From Novosphingobium barchaimii LL02 (lineage in GTDB: Bacteria; Pseudomonadota; Alphaproteobacteria; Sphingomonadales; Sphingomonadaceae): 64,000 bases of DNA. The position numbers were made by a program, and so were the translations under genes. This document shows, piece by piece, positions 21,012 through 30,169 of this stretch; positions within the stretch are counted from its first letter, which is position 1, and each line of letters starts with the position of its first letter. The notes below the pieces were generated by a model that did no database searches, was not told the origin of the DNA, and saw only the letters and a program-made list of their open reading frames with translations. Where the stretch lies: positions 563,001 to 627,000 of the forward strand of contig NZ_KQ130453.1 of assembly GCF_001046635.1 (NCBI RefSeq), in the 5' to 3' direction.

Positions 21012-21650
21012 ATGCGAGAAAAGTTTACCGAACGCAACCGAAAGCAGATCATCGAGATCGCAACCACCCACTTCGCCGACAAAGGCTTTGCCGGCGCGCG
21101 CGTGGACGAAATCGCGGCGGCGACGGCAACCTCGAAGCGGATGATCTACTATCATTTCGGCAGCAAGGAAGGGCTGTATCTTGCCGTCCTGAGGCAGGCC
21201 TACAATGGCATTCGCTCGGCAGAGCTGGATGCGGGGCTCGATGAACTGCCGCCGCTGGCCGCGCTCGAACGGCTGACCGCGCTGACTTTCGACTACCATT
21301 TCCGCCACCCCGAACTGGTGCGACTGGTGATGGATGAAAACATGGCGCAGGGCCGCAATGTCGGCGCGGTGGCCGAAGCGAAGAACGACCTGGTCCTCCC
21401 CAAAACAAAGGCACTGATCGATCGCGGCGTGGCGGAAGGACAGTTTCGCGAGGGTCTGGACCCCGTGGACCTGCATATGACGATCAGCGCGCTGGCGTTC
21501 TACTTCGTGTCCAACCGCTATACCTTCGGCACCATCTTCGGCGTGGACACGGCCAGCGACCAAGCGGCTGCGCGGCGCCGCGATCAGGTGGTTGAAACGG
21601 TCCTGCGCTACTGCCGCGCCGATGCGGCGCCCGTCAGAACTGCATCCTGA
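21012..21650 (+). CDS. TetR-family transcriptional regulator
   Basis: A 212-residue regulator. The N-terminal HTH is ATTHFADKGFAGARVDEIAAATATSKRMIYYHFGSKEGLYLAVL. The C-terminal ligand domain includes FDYHFRHPELVRLVMDENMAQG, a pattern seen in TetR proteins with the C-terminal domain of the RutR/YcdC-like type. The longer open frame upstream is rejected because it is antisense to the beta-helix gene. The start codon lacks a strong ribosome-binding site. The 3' end overlaps the convergent porin gene by 17 bases. A role in controlling the divergent exported protein is likely but not shown. Confidence 0.9.
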   Translation: MREKFTERNRKQIIEIATTHFADKGFAGARVDEIAAATATSKRMIYYHFGSKEGLYLAVLRQAYNGIRSAELDAGLDELPPLAALERLTALTFDYHFRHPELVRLVMDENMAQGRNVGAVAEAKNDLVLPKTKALIDRGVAEGQFREGLDPVDLHMTISALAFYFVSNRYTFGTIFGVDTASDQAAARRRDQVVETVLRYCRADAAPVRTAS

Positions 21651-22983
21651 CCTGACAGCCCAGCGCCAGCGCGTTGTGGGTAGAGCGGAACGCGAAACTT
21701 CCCGGCTCGATGATATATTGCACGTCGGGGCGAATGCTCAGCCAGCGGCGGGCCTGGAAACCGTAGCTCATTTCTATGGCGGTTTCGCCGGCGGGCAGGG
21801 CGGCATATCCATCTAGGATGCCTGCCGTCTCGGCATGGGCACGCCTAAGCCGAGGGTCCAGCTGCGCATGAACGACACCCAGTGCCAAGGTATCAGCGTC
21901 GCGGCCCCGGAAGGTCCCGGTTTTGACCGCGCCGGCGGCGTACCAGCGGGTAATCTGGGCCGAAGCCTCGGGATTGGCGGTGAACTGTCCAAACACGGAC
22001 AGGCCACGGCCGCCGCTTCCCTCACGCACGATCATCTGATCGGCGAGAATGTAAACGCCGTAGCGGCCGGTCACTTTCCCGCTGCCGCCCACGCGCGCTA
22101 CGCGGGACGTATCGTAATAGACACCCACCTTGTAATGTCCTGGCAAGACCGCGCTGTCCCTGCGCAAGCCGGGGTCGTATTCGACTTCAAAGGGAAGGAT
22201 CACGCCGGTGCTTCCTCCGGCGAAGGGGTGGAAGGCGTTGCCTTCGCTGCCCAGATTCGGGTTGACCTGATAGATGCCGGTGCGCAGCGCGATGTCGGCG
22301 CGAGGCCGGTAGCGGATCGCCGCGCCCCAGCGTGCGTTGGGATAGTTGTACCAGCCGCTGTCGCCCGAAAGTGAAAGCGGATGGGCGCAGAAAGCCGCGT
22401 TCACGAAATTGCACCCCAGCGCCATGCCGCCAAGGTCGTTGCCCATGGCAAAGTAACCCAGTCGCAAGTTCAGCCTGTCATGCAGAAGGTTCTGTTCATA
22501 GCTCACCTCGCCCAGCCGGACATACTGGCCGCCGTAGGCTTCCTGGATCGGCAATCGGTTTCCTACGTAGTCCGAGGATATACCCACGCCGCGCCGGTCG
22601 TTGAGGGTGACGTGAAAGAGCCCGCCGGACCATCCGGCGATCTTGCCCATGTCGAAGTCCATGCCTGCGCGGATCTGCTGAGTATAGGCGGTGCCGCGCC
22701 TGACCCCGCCGTCCACGGCGGCGAAGGTCTCTGAAACGTAGTCCGCACGCAGGCTTATCCCGCTGTCCTTGAGCCGGGTGCGCCGGCCGCCCCAGTCGCC
22801 CGTCATGGTATCCTGAAACGGTGTTGGCGTCGTCTCGGTAATCGGCGCAACGGTCTTTCCCGAGGAGGCTTCGGTCGGTTCTGTCTCGGCTGTTGGTTCC
22901 TCGGCGCGGGCGGGAGTTAAAGGGGCTGCGGCCAAAAGGCAGCAACCTGCCAGTCGAGCTGATATCTGGATGCGCTGGGCCAT
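21634..22983 (-). CDS. oprB: Carbohydrate-selective porin OprB
   Basis: A 449-residue outer-membrane porin. Signal peptide ends about ...TPARA, then an acidic Glu/Thr-rich linker, followed by DTMTGDWGGRRTRLKDSGISLRADYV, the classic OprB start. Later blocks such as FEVEYDP, the repeated GYxxAL, and the terminal aromatic (VRMQF) fit a 16-strand barrel. OprB lets glucose and related sugars across the outer membrane. It lies 97 bases downstream of gcd on the same strand, so imported glucose can be oxidised periplasmically. A strong GC hairpin between the two genes may lower porin expression relative to the dehydrogenase. Confidence 0.93.
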   Translation of the reverse strand: MAQRIQISARLAGCCLLAAAPLTPARAEEPTAETEPTEASSGKTVAPITETTPTPFQDTMTGDWGGRRTRLKDSGISLRADYVSETFAAVDGGVRRGTAYTQQIRAGMDFDMGKIAGWSGGLFHVTLNDRRGVGISSDYVGNRLPIQEAYGGQYVRLGEVSYEQNLLHDRLNLRLGYFAMGNDLGGMALGCNFVNAAFCAHPLSLSGDSGWYNYPNARWGAAIRYRPRADIALRTGIYQVNPNLGSEGNAFHPFAGGSTGVILPFEVEYDPGLRRDSAVLPGHYKVGVYYDTSRVARVGGSGKVTGRYGVYILADQMIVREGSGGRGLSVFGQFTANPEASAQITRWYAAGAVKTGTFRGRDADTLALGVVHAQLDPRLRRAHAETAGILDGYAALPAGETAIEMSYGFQARRWLSIRPDVQYIIEPGSFAFRSTHNALALGCQVRMQF

Positions 22984-23040
22984 GGCCCCTCCTGACCGGA
23001 AGACCGATGCCGCCGGATGAAATGGATTCGGGAAGACGAG

Positions 23041-23075
23041 TGCAGGGGGGGCGGAACCGTTCCGCCCCCCCTGCA
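23041..23075 (-). terminator. Very stable GC hairpin between gcd and oprB
   Basis: Perfect 16-base inverted repeat (23041-23056 and 23060-23075) with a CCG loop and a run of seven G/C pairs, starting 5 bases after the gcd stop. There is no downstream T-tract on the minus strand, so it may be a partial terminator, an RNA-stability hairpin or an attenuator rather than a full stop. Confidence 0.6.
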
Positions 23076-23079
23076 GCGC

Positions 23080-25506
23080 TTACGGCAGGCTATAAGCCAC
23101 CACGTAGTCGCCCCGATCGGGGGACTGGCGGGCGCCGCCAGCGGTGATCACGATGTACTGCCGGCCGGTTCTGGGCGACTTGTAGGTCATCGGTCCGCCT
23201 TGGCTGCCAATGGGCAAGCGCCCCTTCCAAAGTTCTTTCCCGGTGGCCGAGTTGAACGCGCGCAGATAATAATCCTGCGTGCCGGCGATGAAGACAAGGC
23301 CGCCCTGGGTCGCCAGCGTACCGCCTAGCGTCGGCAGACCGATCGGGATTGGCAGACCCATGCGGATGCCCAGCGGGCCAGTGTCGCGCACGGTGCCGAC
23401 CGGGACCTGCCACTTCACCTTGCGGGTGTTCATATCCACCGCCGTCAGCGTGCCGTAGGGCGGGGCCTGGCATGGGATACCCAGCGCTGAAAGGAAGCGG
23501 TCCTTGGTCACCGAATAGGGTGTGCCCTTCATCGGCACACTGCCCATGCCCGTATTAGTGGCCTCGCCGCCGCTGTTGCTTACCGCCTGTTGCTCTGCAG
23601 TCTGGGGGAACATCTGTATCCACAGGCCAAGGCGCATGTCGTTGGCAAAGATCGTGTTCGTGGTTGGGTCTATCGACAGACCGCCCCAGTTCATGCCGCC
23701 CAGCGACCCCGGGAAGCTGAGTGACTTGTCAGTGCCGGGCGCCGTGTAGAGCCCCTCGTAGCGCATTCCCTTGAAGGCGATGCGGCACATCAACTGGTCG
23801 AACGGGGTGGCGCCCCACATGTCCGCTTCCGTCAGGTTCGGCACGCCGATCTGCGGCATGCCCACGGAACGAGGCTGGGTGAGCGAATAAGGCTCGTTCG
23901 GGATGTTCGCGGCTTTGACCTTCTGGTTTACCACCCTGGTGAGCGGCTTACCGGTGGCGCGATCGAGAACGTAGAGCTGGCCGGCCTTGGTGCCGAACAC
24001 AAGCGCGGGCACCTTTCTGCCGCCATCGACCGCGAAGTCCACGAAGGTCGGCTGCATCGGCAGGTCGAAGTCCCACAGGTCGTTGTGAACGGTCTGGAAG
24101 TGCCACTTCTCCTTGCCGCTCGCGGCGTCTAGCGCCAGCATGGAAGCGCCGTACTTGTGGTCGAGTGTGCTGCGGGTGGCGCCGTAGATATCGACCGAGG
24201 CACTGCCCACCGGCATGAACACCGTGTTGGAGGCAGGGTCGTAAGACATCGCAGCCCAGACGTTGGGGGTCGAGCGGGCGTAAGTCTGCCCCTTCGGCGG
24301 CACACCGGTAATGGCAGGATTGCCGGGGTCGAAAGCCCAGCGCAGCCTCCCAGTCACAACGTCGAACCCGCGCATCACGCCGCCGGGCATATTGACCTGC
24401 ACGTTATCGGCCACGCGTCCGCCGACGACGACGGTCGTTCCCGCCAGAGTAGGGGCGGAGGTGAGCTGGTATTGGGGATCGGGCGCAGCGCCCAGCCCCG
24501 CCTTGAGGTCAACCCGGCCCCCGGTGCCGAAGTCCTGACAGAATGCGCCGGTGTCCGCGTCGAGCGCAATCAGCTGCGCATTGATGGTGTTCATGAGGAT
24601 GCGGCGCTGGCATGCCGCGCCTTCGGGCACCGCCACCGGCGCTACGGGCGTCGAGCCCGGCATCGTCGGCTGCTGGAGCGGGGCTTTGGCATCAAAATAC
24701 GCAAGACCGCGGCAGCGCATCCAGACAGAGGCCTTCGCGTTGATCGTGGTTTTCCACTTTTCGCGACCTGTGTCGGCGTCGAGAGCGATGACGTTGTTGT
24801 GGGGGGTGCAGACGAAGACTGTGTCGCCGACCTGCAGCGGGGTATCCTGATCTTCAGCGCCGTTGCCGTCGCTGACCGCGACATCGCCGGTGCGGTAGGT
24901 CCAGGCGACCTTTAGCTTGCCCACGTTGGCGCGGGTGATCTGGTCCAGCGCGGCGAAACGGCTGCCGCCCGGGGTATTGCCGTATGCTTCCCAGTTCTTC
25001 TGCTCATGCGCGGGGTCGACCGGAATGCTTGCCAGTTCCTCGCCCGTGAATGCGACGGTGGGATGCGGTACGAACATGGCGGCAAAACCACCGGCCGAGG
25101 CCAGCCCGATCACCGCAGAGGCGGCAAGGGCAGGGCGCCAAGCCGCCGTCTGTCCGCTTGCGCGGCGCATCAGTGGCAGGGACGCAGCGACCACGGTCGC
25201 ACCCACGCCCATGGCGAGGAGGCGCGAAATCAGCGGCCAGAACGCCAGCCCGACTTCCCAAAGCGCCCACACGATCGTCGCCGCGAACACAGTAGCAAAA
25301 AGCCAGGCGCCCACCGGGCGGCGGCGCGCGATCAGGAAGCCCGATGCGACCAGTCCAAATCCGGAAAACAGGAAGTAGAAGCTGCCGCCGAGGCTGACGA
25401 GTTTTGCGCCGCCGACGGTGAAGAAAAGGCCTGCGGCCATAATCACCAGACCAAGCAACAACAGCCAATACCGGGGCAGGCTGCTAACTTTGTTCGTGCC
25501 GGGCAT
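23080..25506 (-). CDS. gcd: Membrane-bound PQQ-dependent glucose dehydrogenase
   Basis: An 808-residue quinoprotein. Five hydrophobic helices (about residues 12-150) anchor it in the inner membrane, followed by a periplasmic eight-bladed propeller. Visible blocks are NWEAYGNTPGGSRFAALDQI, tryptophan-docking strands ALDADTGREKW, WDFDLPMQPT (region of the catalytic Asp in E. coli Gcd), GTKAGQLYVLDRATG (region of the PQQ-binding Lys), GGMNWGG, and the C-terminal LRAFNSATGKELWKGRLP. It oxidises glucose to gluconolactone and passes electrons to ubiquinone. PQQ synthesis genes are not in this window. GGAGG 6 bases before the ATG at 25506 fixes the start. Confidence 0.95.
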   Translation of the reverse strand: MPGTNKVSSLPRYWLLLLGLVIMAAGLFFTVGGAKLVSLGGSFYFLFSGFGLVASGFLIARRRPVGAWLFATVFAATIVWALWEVGLAFWPLISRLLAMGVGATVVAASLPLMRRASGQTAAWRPALAASAVIGLASAGGFAAMFVPHPTVAFTGEELASIPVDPAHEQKNWEAYGNTPGGSRFAALDQITRANVGKLKVAWTYRTGDVAVSDGNGAEDQDTPLQVGDTVFVCTPHNNVIALDADTGREKWKTTINAKASVWMRCRGLAYFDAKAPLQQPTMPGSTPVAPVAVPEGAACQRRILMNTINAQLIALDADTGAFCQDFGTGGRVDLKAGLGAAPDPQYQLTSAPTLAGTTVVVGGRVADNVQVNMPGGVMRGFDVVTGRLRWAFDPGNPAITGVPPKGQTYARSTPNVWAAMSYDPASNTVFMPVGSASVDIYGATRSTLDHKYGASMLALDAASGKEKWHFQTVHNDLWDFDLPMQPTFVDFAVDGGRKVPALVFGTKAGQLYVLDRATGKPLTRVVNQKVKAANIPNEPYSLTQPRSVGMPQIGVPNLTEADMWGATPFDQLMCRIAFKGMRYEGLYTAPGTDKSLSFPGSLGGMNWGGLSIDPTTNTIFANDMRLGLWIQMFPQTAEQQAVSNSGGEATNTGMGSVPMKGTPYSVTKDRFLSALGIPCQAPPYGTLTAVDMNTRKVKWQVPVGTVRDTGPLGIRMGLPIPIGLPTLGGTLATQGGLVFIAGTQDYYLRAFNSATGKELWKGRLPIGSQGGPMTYKSPRTGRQYIVITAGGARQSPDRGDYVVAYSLP

Positions 25507-25597
25507 GCGGCACCTCCTTTTGTTCTTCGAATGCACCGATAACTCGCCGTCTTGCGATCGGAACGAACAAGCTGCGCGGTGGACTCAGTGAAAATCG

Positions 25598-25615
25598 GAT
25601 GGCCTTGAGGCCATC
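25598..25615. promoter_or_regulatory. Inverted repeat GATGGCCT-TG-AGGCCATC
   Basis: Perfect 8-base arms with a 2-base centre in the 327-base divergent region between gcd and the third receptor. A nearby TGTAC/GTACA repeat (25623-25627 and 25634-25638) lies 8 bases further. Either could be an operator for gcd or for the receptor-phosphatase operon; which protein binds is unknown. Confidence 0.4.
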
Positions 25616-25717
25616 GAATGTGTGTACCATCTAGTACATAAATTTGCTCAGGACAAGGCCGGTCGGTGCGCGGTCGTGATGGGTGCCGGTACGGGAGGCG
25701 CCAGTCACAAGGACCGC

Positions 25718-25737
25718 ATGTGTCGTCGAGGACACAT
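25718..25737. promoter_or_regulatory. Inverted repeat ATGTGTC-N6-GACACAT
   Basis: Perfect 7-base arms with a GTCGAG spacer, about 100 bases before the start of the third TonB receptor and in a good position for an operator or activator site. It differs from the four related TetR-type palindromes found further right, so it likely answers to another regulator. Confidence 0.45.
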
Positions 25738-25833
25738 ATCACTGATGTCACACGAGAGAGACGAGAGCGCCTTCGAGCCGTCATGGACTACGGTTAGGCC
25801 CCCTCTCAACCCAACAAATCCAGGTAATTCAAA

Positions 25834-28128
25834 ATGAAACTCGCGACTTGTGCAGCAACTCTTCTCGCCGGAACTGCGCTGGCCATGGTGCCGAACGCCG
25901 CCTTCGCCGCCGAAGCAGACGGCGCCATGAGCGACGAGAATCCCAACTCGATCATAGTGACTACCCAGAAAGTGGAGCAGCGCGTTCTTGACGTTCCCAT
26001 GACGCTTTCGGTCCAGACCGGTGAGCGTATGCGCGAATTGGGCGTAACCGATATCGGCGAATTGTCGAACTACGTGCCGGGGCTCAACGTCCAGATCCAA
26101 AGCGCCAACAATCCCGGATTCGTGATCCGCGGCATCACGTCCGATAGCGGTTCGGCGCAGCAGGGACCGCGCGTTTCACTCTATTACAACGGCGTCGATA
26201 TCTCGCGTTCGCGCGGGGCCTATCAGGGCCTCTACGATCTTGACCGCGTGGAAGTGGTGAAGGGGCCGCAGGCGACGCTGTTCGGCACAGCCGCCACGAT
26301 CGGCGCGATCAGCTTCGTCTCGGCCAAGCCTGAAGCCGGAACTTCCGCCTCGATTACCGGCGCTTACGGCAACCTTGATGCCCGCCGCATCGAAGGGTTC
26401 GTGAATATGGGCAACGACGTGATCGCTGCCCGTATCGCTGGCCAATGGAAGAAGCGCGACGGCTACATCGAGAACCTGGCGCCGGATCAGGAAGACCTCT
26501 ATGCCCAAGACCAGCTCGGGCTGCGCGGATCGCTGCGCTTCACGCCTACCAGCGACTTCACCGCCGACCTCGTGGTGACATATGACCGCCAACGCAATTC
26601 GGGCACGCCATTCCTGTCGAAAAACCTGGGCTCCACTTCGGTGGACGGTCTTTATGGCGCCGCCTATCTGGGAGGTTCGCCGCTATCGAAGCAGGTTCTC
26701 GGCTCCGACAAACTGGGCCTCGATCGTGATGTCTACGACGCCAACCTGACCCTCAGCTGGGACTTCGCGGACGGCTGGAACTTCACCACCGTCAATGGCT
26801 ACCGCGATTTCGACGCGCTCGAAGTGTTCGATGCGGATGGTTCCGCCGCCTGGTATCTCGAATTCGCCGAGCGCGCCAAGGGCTGGCAGGCCAGCCACGA
26901 AAGCCGTTTCACCTACACCGACGACAAGTGGCGTGCCTCTTTCGGTTGGAACTATATCATCGAGGACAGTTCCCAGTACGTGCCGCTGTCTTCCGAAGTC
27001 GGCACTTATCTGCAGTGCAGTGCCAACATCATTCCCGGCCTAGCCTGCGTAGCCCCGGACAACACCGTCCCCGCCTCACTGGCAACCGGCCTTGCCAGCG
27101 GCGGACTGGCGACCGCGGTGCCCTATCAGAGCTGGTACAAGAACGAAGGCCGCAACCAGACCTGGTCCATGTTCGGAGATGCCACCTGGAAGGCCACCTC
27201 TGCGCTGGAACTGACTGCCGGCGCGCGTGTCCTGATCGAAAAGCGCCGTTCAGGCTATGCTACCAGCCAGCCTGCCGCGCCGCTATACGGCCAGCAACTC
27301 CTGCCGATCGTCGACACCGACGGAGTTCTGTTCCAGGCCCAGCGTTCCTACGCAGCGGTGCTGCCGCGCTTCAACGCGCTCTATCGCATCACGCCTGGGA
27401 TCAACTTCTATGCAACCGTCTCCAAGGGCCGCCGCTCGCCAGTGGTCGAACTGGGCAGCGCTACAGTTGCGGGCAGCTATGTGGTGGCCGAAAACCGCAT
27501 CCGCGCTGAGAGCGTCTGGAACTACGAAGTGGGCGTGAAAGGCCAGGCCGGCATGTTGTCAGGGTCGCTGGGCATCTATTACAACGACTACAGTAATTTT
27601 CAGGTCAACGTCGTAAGCGCGAGCGGTTCGCGGACGGTAAGCGCCGGTTCGGCTGGCAACCTTGGCGTCGAAGGTGAAGTTGAAGCCCGTCTGACCGACT
27701 GGCTGCGCGCATTCGGCAATGTCGGCTTCATCAGCGGCGGTATCGACGACAAGGCTAGCAACGGCAACTTCGCGGGCGACAGGTTCCGTCTCCAGCCCAA
27801 ATGGCAGTGGTCGGCAGGCTTTAACCTCAACGCGCCAATCTCGCAGCGGACCAGTGTGTTCCTGTCACCCAGCGTGACATACCGCAGCAAGATCTACTTC
27901 GAGACCCCCAACACCGAGGCGATCAGTCAGGCCCCGGTCACGCTGGTGAACCTGCGCGGCGGCGTGTCGCTGATGGAGGACCGCTTCCAGATCGCCGGTT
28001 ATGCTCGTAACCTGACCAACAGGAACTACCTGCTCGATGCGGGCAATACCGGCGGATCGTTCGGTTACCCCACCTTTATCCCCGCCGAACCGCGCACCTA
28101 CGGCATCGAATTCACCGCCCGCTACTGA
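25834..28128 (+). CDS. TonB-dependent outer-membrane receptor
   Basis: A 764-residue receptor. Signal peptide MKLATCAATLLAGTALAMVP ends near AAFA, then NSIIVTTQKVEQRVLDVPMTLSV, in which the expected VTA core reads VTT. The plug includes FVIRGITSDSGSAQQGPRVSLYYNGVDISRSRGAY and VEVVKGPQATLFGTAATIGAISFVSAKP. The barrel ends EPRTYGIEFTARY. It is followed after 23 bases by a PhoD-type phosphatase, so the pair probably forms an operon for an organophosphate or other phosphate-containing ligand; this is inference from synteny. Confidence 0.92.
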   Translation: MKLATCAATLLAGTALAMVPNAAFAAEADGAMSDENPNSIIVTTQKVEQRVLDVPMTLSVQTGERMRELGVTDIGELSNYVPGLNVQIQSANNPGFVIRGITSDSGSAQQGPRVSLYYNGVDISRSRGAYQGLYDLDRVEVVKGPQATLFGTAATIGAISFVSAKPEAGTSASITGAYGNLDARRIEGFVNMGNDVIAARIAGQWKKRDGYIENLAPDQEDLYAQDQLGLRGSLRFTPTSDFTADLVVTYDRQRNSGTPFLSKNLGSTSVDGLYGAAYLGGSPLSKQVLGSDKLGLDRDVYDANLTLSWDFADGWNFTTVNGYRDFDALEVFDADGSAAWYLEFAERAKGWQASHESRFTYTDDKWRASFGWNYIIEDSSQYVPLSSEVGTYLQCSANIIPGLACVAPDNTVPASLATGLASGGLATAVPYQSWYKNEGRNQTWSMFGDATWKATSALELTAGARVLIEKRRSGYATSQPAAPLYGQQLLPIVDTDGVLFQAQRSYAAVLPRFNALYRITPGINFYATVSKGRRSPVVELGSATVAGSYVVAENRIRAESVWNYEVGVKGQAGMLSGSLGIYYNDYSNFQVNVVSASGSRTVSAGSAGNLGVEGEVEARLTDWLRAFGNVGFISGGIDDKASNGNFAGDRFRLQPKWQWSAGFNLNAPISQRTSVFLSPSVTYRSKIYFETPNTEAISQAPVTLVNLRGGVSLMEDRFQIAGYARNLTNRNYLLDAGNTGGSFGYPTFIPAEPRTYGIEFTARY

Positions 28129-28151
28129 TCGCATCTTTCAGGAAACCGACC

Positions 28152-29771
28152 ATGACTCTTAACCTCGATCGCCGTCTCCTGCTGCGCGCGGGCGCTTTCG
28201 GCCTCGCTGCGATGTCTACGCCCGGTGTCGCCCAGATCCTCACCGCCCGCGGCTTTACCCACGGCGTTGCCAGCGGCGAGCCGGGACCTCACTCGGTGCT
28301 GCTGTGGACCCGCTATGTCGGCAGCGGCGACACCAAGCTGCGCTGCGAACTGTCCGAGGACGAAACCTTCCGCAAGATCGCGGGCGGCGGCGATGTCGTC
28401 GCTTCTCCGGCGCATGACAACTGCGCCAAACTGGTGGTGAATGGCCTGGCGCCTGGTAAATGGTACAATTACCGCTTCATCGCGCCCGATGGCAGCATGA
28501 GCGACAAAGGCCGCACGCGCACCCTGCCGGTGGGCGAGGTCGACCGGTTCGGCATCGGCCTGTTCTCCTGTTCGAACATGCCATTTGGCTGGTTCAACGC
28601 CTATGCCCATGCCGCATCGCGTGACGATCTCGACCTCGTGGTCCACGTCGGCGATTACTTCTACGAGTACGAATACGGTCATTATCCCGAGAACCCGATG
28701 GCCGGGCGCATGATCGAACCTGCTAATGAAACGGTGACGCTGGCCGACTATCGGCTGCGCTTCGCCAGCTATCGCCTTGACCCGGACCTGCGCCGCCTGC
28801 ACCAGCGTTTTCCGATGATCGCGCAGTGGGATGATCACGAACTGGCCAACGACGCCTGGAAGGACGGCGCCGAAAATCACCAGAGCGACAAGGAAGGCCC
28901 ATGGTCCATCCGAAAGGCAGCGGCGGAAAAGGCCTACCGGGAATGGATGCCGGTGTCCGATGCGGTTTACGACAGCTTCGAGATCGGTTCGTTGGCTACG
29001 CTTTTCCGCCCGGAAACCCGCATCACTGCGCGCAACCAGCAATTGGACTTCGGATCGGTGATGGCCGGGAAGGCGGACGTCGCCAAGGCCTTGGCCGATT
29101 TCCGCGACGGTCCGTGGATGGCTCCCGACCGCACCCTGATGGGCACTAGGCAGGAAGCCTGGCTCCACGGCGCACTGGCCAAATCCGCAAAGTCGGGCAC
29201 GCGCTGGCAGGTGCTTGCCCAGCAGGTGGTGATGGGTTCGCTCAAGGCTCCGCTACAGATGGGGGACCTCGTTCCGGCGGATGGCGACCCTAAGGTCCGG
29301 CAGGCGCTCATGGCCATCGCTGCTGCGGCCAGGGCCGGACTGCCGTTCAACATGGATTCGTGGGATGGCTACCCCGCCGCGCGCGAACGCCTGCTTCGCG
29401 CCGCCCGCGAGGCCGATTGCAACCTCGTCGTCCTCTCGGGTGACAGCCACAATGCCTGGGGCAACGAATTGGCGATTGAAGGGGTTGCGGCCGGCGTCGA
29501 ATATGCCGGGCATTCGGTCACTTCGCCGGGCTACGAGACCTATTTGCCCGCACTGGCGCCTGCTGAATTGGCCAAGGCTCTGCGCGGTGCCAATCCGGGA
29601 TTGGCCTTCGCCGATACCAGCCGCCGCGGATATGTTTCGCTGGACCTGACACCGGATCAGGTCAGGGGCCAGTGGCACTTCATGGGAACGATCGCCCGCC
29701 ACACGACCCAAGGCACCATCAGCGAAGGCCTTTCCGTGAAATGGAACGAGCGCTGCTTCGCCAAGGCCTAA
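28152..29771 (+). CDS. phoD: PhoD-family alkaline phosphatase/phosphodiesterase
   Basis: A 539-residue metallophosphatase. The N-terminus LDRRLLLRAGAFGLAAMS is a twin-arginine-type signal, followed by a short N-terminal PhoD_N domain (FTHGVASGEPGPHSVLLWTRY). The metal-binding blocks are VVHVGDYFYEYEYG, QWDDHELAND and VVLSGDSHNAWGNE. PhoD enzymes (Ca/Fe-dependent) release phosphate from mono- and diesters outside the cytoplasm after Tat export. Coupling to the upstream receptor suggests the imported or surface-bound ligand is hydrolysed in the periplasm; released phosphate could be taken up by Pit. Confidence 0.92.
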   Translation: MTLNLDRRLLLRAGAFGLAAMSTPGVAQILTARGFTHGVASGEPGPHSVLLWTRYVGSGDTKLRCELSEDETFRKIAGGGDVVASPAHDNCAKLVVNGLAPGKWYNYRFIAPDGSMSDKGRTRTLPVGEVDRFGIGLFSCSNMPFGWFNAYAHAASRDDLDLVVHVGDYFYEYEYGHYPENPMAGRMIEPANETVTLADYRLRFASYRLDPDLRRLHQRFPMIAQWDDHELANDAWKDGAENHQSDKEGPWSIRKAAAEKAYREWMPVSDAVYDSFEIGSLATLFRPETRITARNQQLDFGSVMAGKADVAKALADFRDGPWMAPDRTLMGTRQEAWLHGALAKSAKSGTRWQVLAQQVVMGSLKAPLQMGDLVPADGDPKVRQALMAIAAAARAGLPFNMDSWDGYPAARERLLRAAREADCNLVVLSGDSHNAWGNELAIEGVAAGVEYAGHSVTSPGYETYLPALAPAELAKALRGANPGLAFADTSRRGYVSLDLTPDQVRGQWHFMGTIARHTTQGTISEGLSVKWNERCFAKA

Positions 29772-29888
29772 CCGCTTCGCAACTGGGCCGAACGCGCGAT
29801 CTGCCCGCGGCAGCCTGAACAGGTGACCCGTCAATCCGATCTGTCAGCGTGAAGCAGTCTCTCCAACCGTGCATGTTCATGCTGCGCA

Positions 29889-29935
29889 ATCGAATTATCG
29901 CTGCTCAATTTATTATTGAGCAGCGATAATTCGAT
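29889..29935. promoter_or_regulatory. Perfect 21-base palindrome related to TetR-type sites (site A)
   Basis: Arms of 21 bases (29889-29909 and 29915-29935) are perfectly complementary with a 5-base TTATT loop. The inner 13 bases ATCGCTGCTCAAT match those of three other palindromes near 32010, 34440 and 35136. It sits between the convergent phoD and DUF4153 genes in a roughly 400-base region (29772-30169) where I see no gene. It may be a regulator site, a bidirectional hairpin that separates convergent transcripts, or both. No T-tract is present. Confidence 0.6.
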
Positions 29936-30169
29936 GCTGGTATTTGGCTGCCCGGGTTGACTCAGCGCGGTGAGGCTGGATCGCTGCCCGGCCGTATTTG
30001 CTCATGTCAAAGTCAATATCGGCCGTTGCCGGACATCGTGCCGAGTTCGGCGATGCTCGCGCAGATCGAGTGGATTACCTTTAGGGATAGTCGGCGCCAC
30101 CCACCTTGATCCGATACCTGAACACGCGCTGGCCGAGCCCTCATGCGTGCATATCCAAGCGGGCAGACG

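Noticed and set aside
28122-29168. Minus-strand open frame opposite PhoD
   Set aside because: No motif, Arg/Gly/Val-rich and antisense to a well-supported enzyme.
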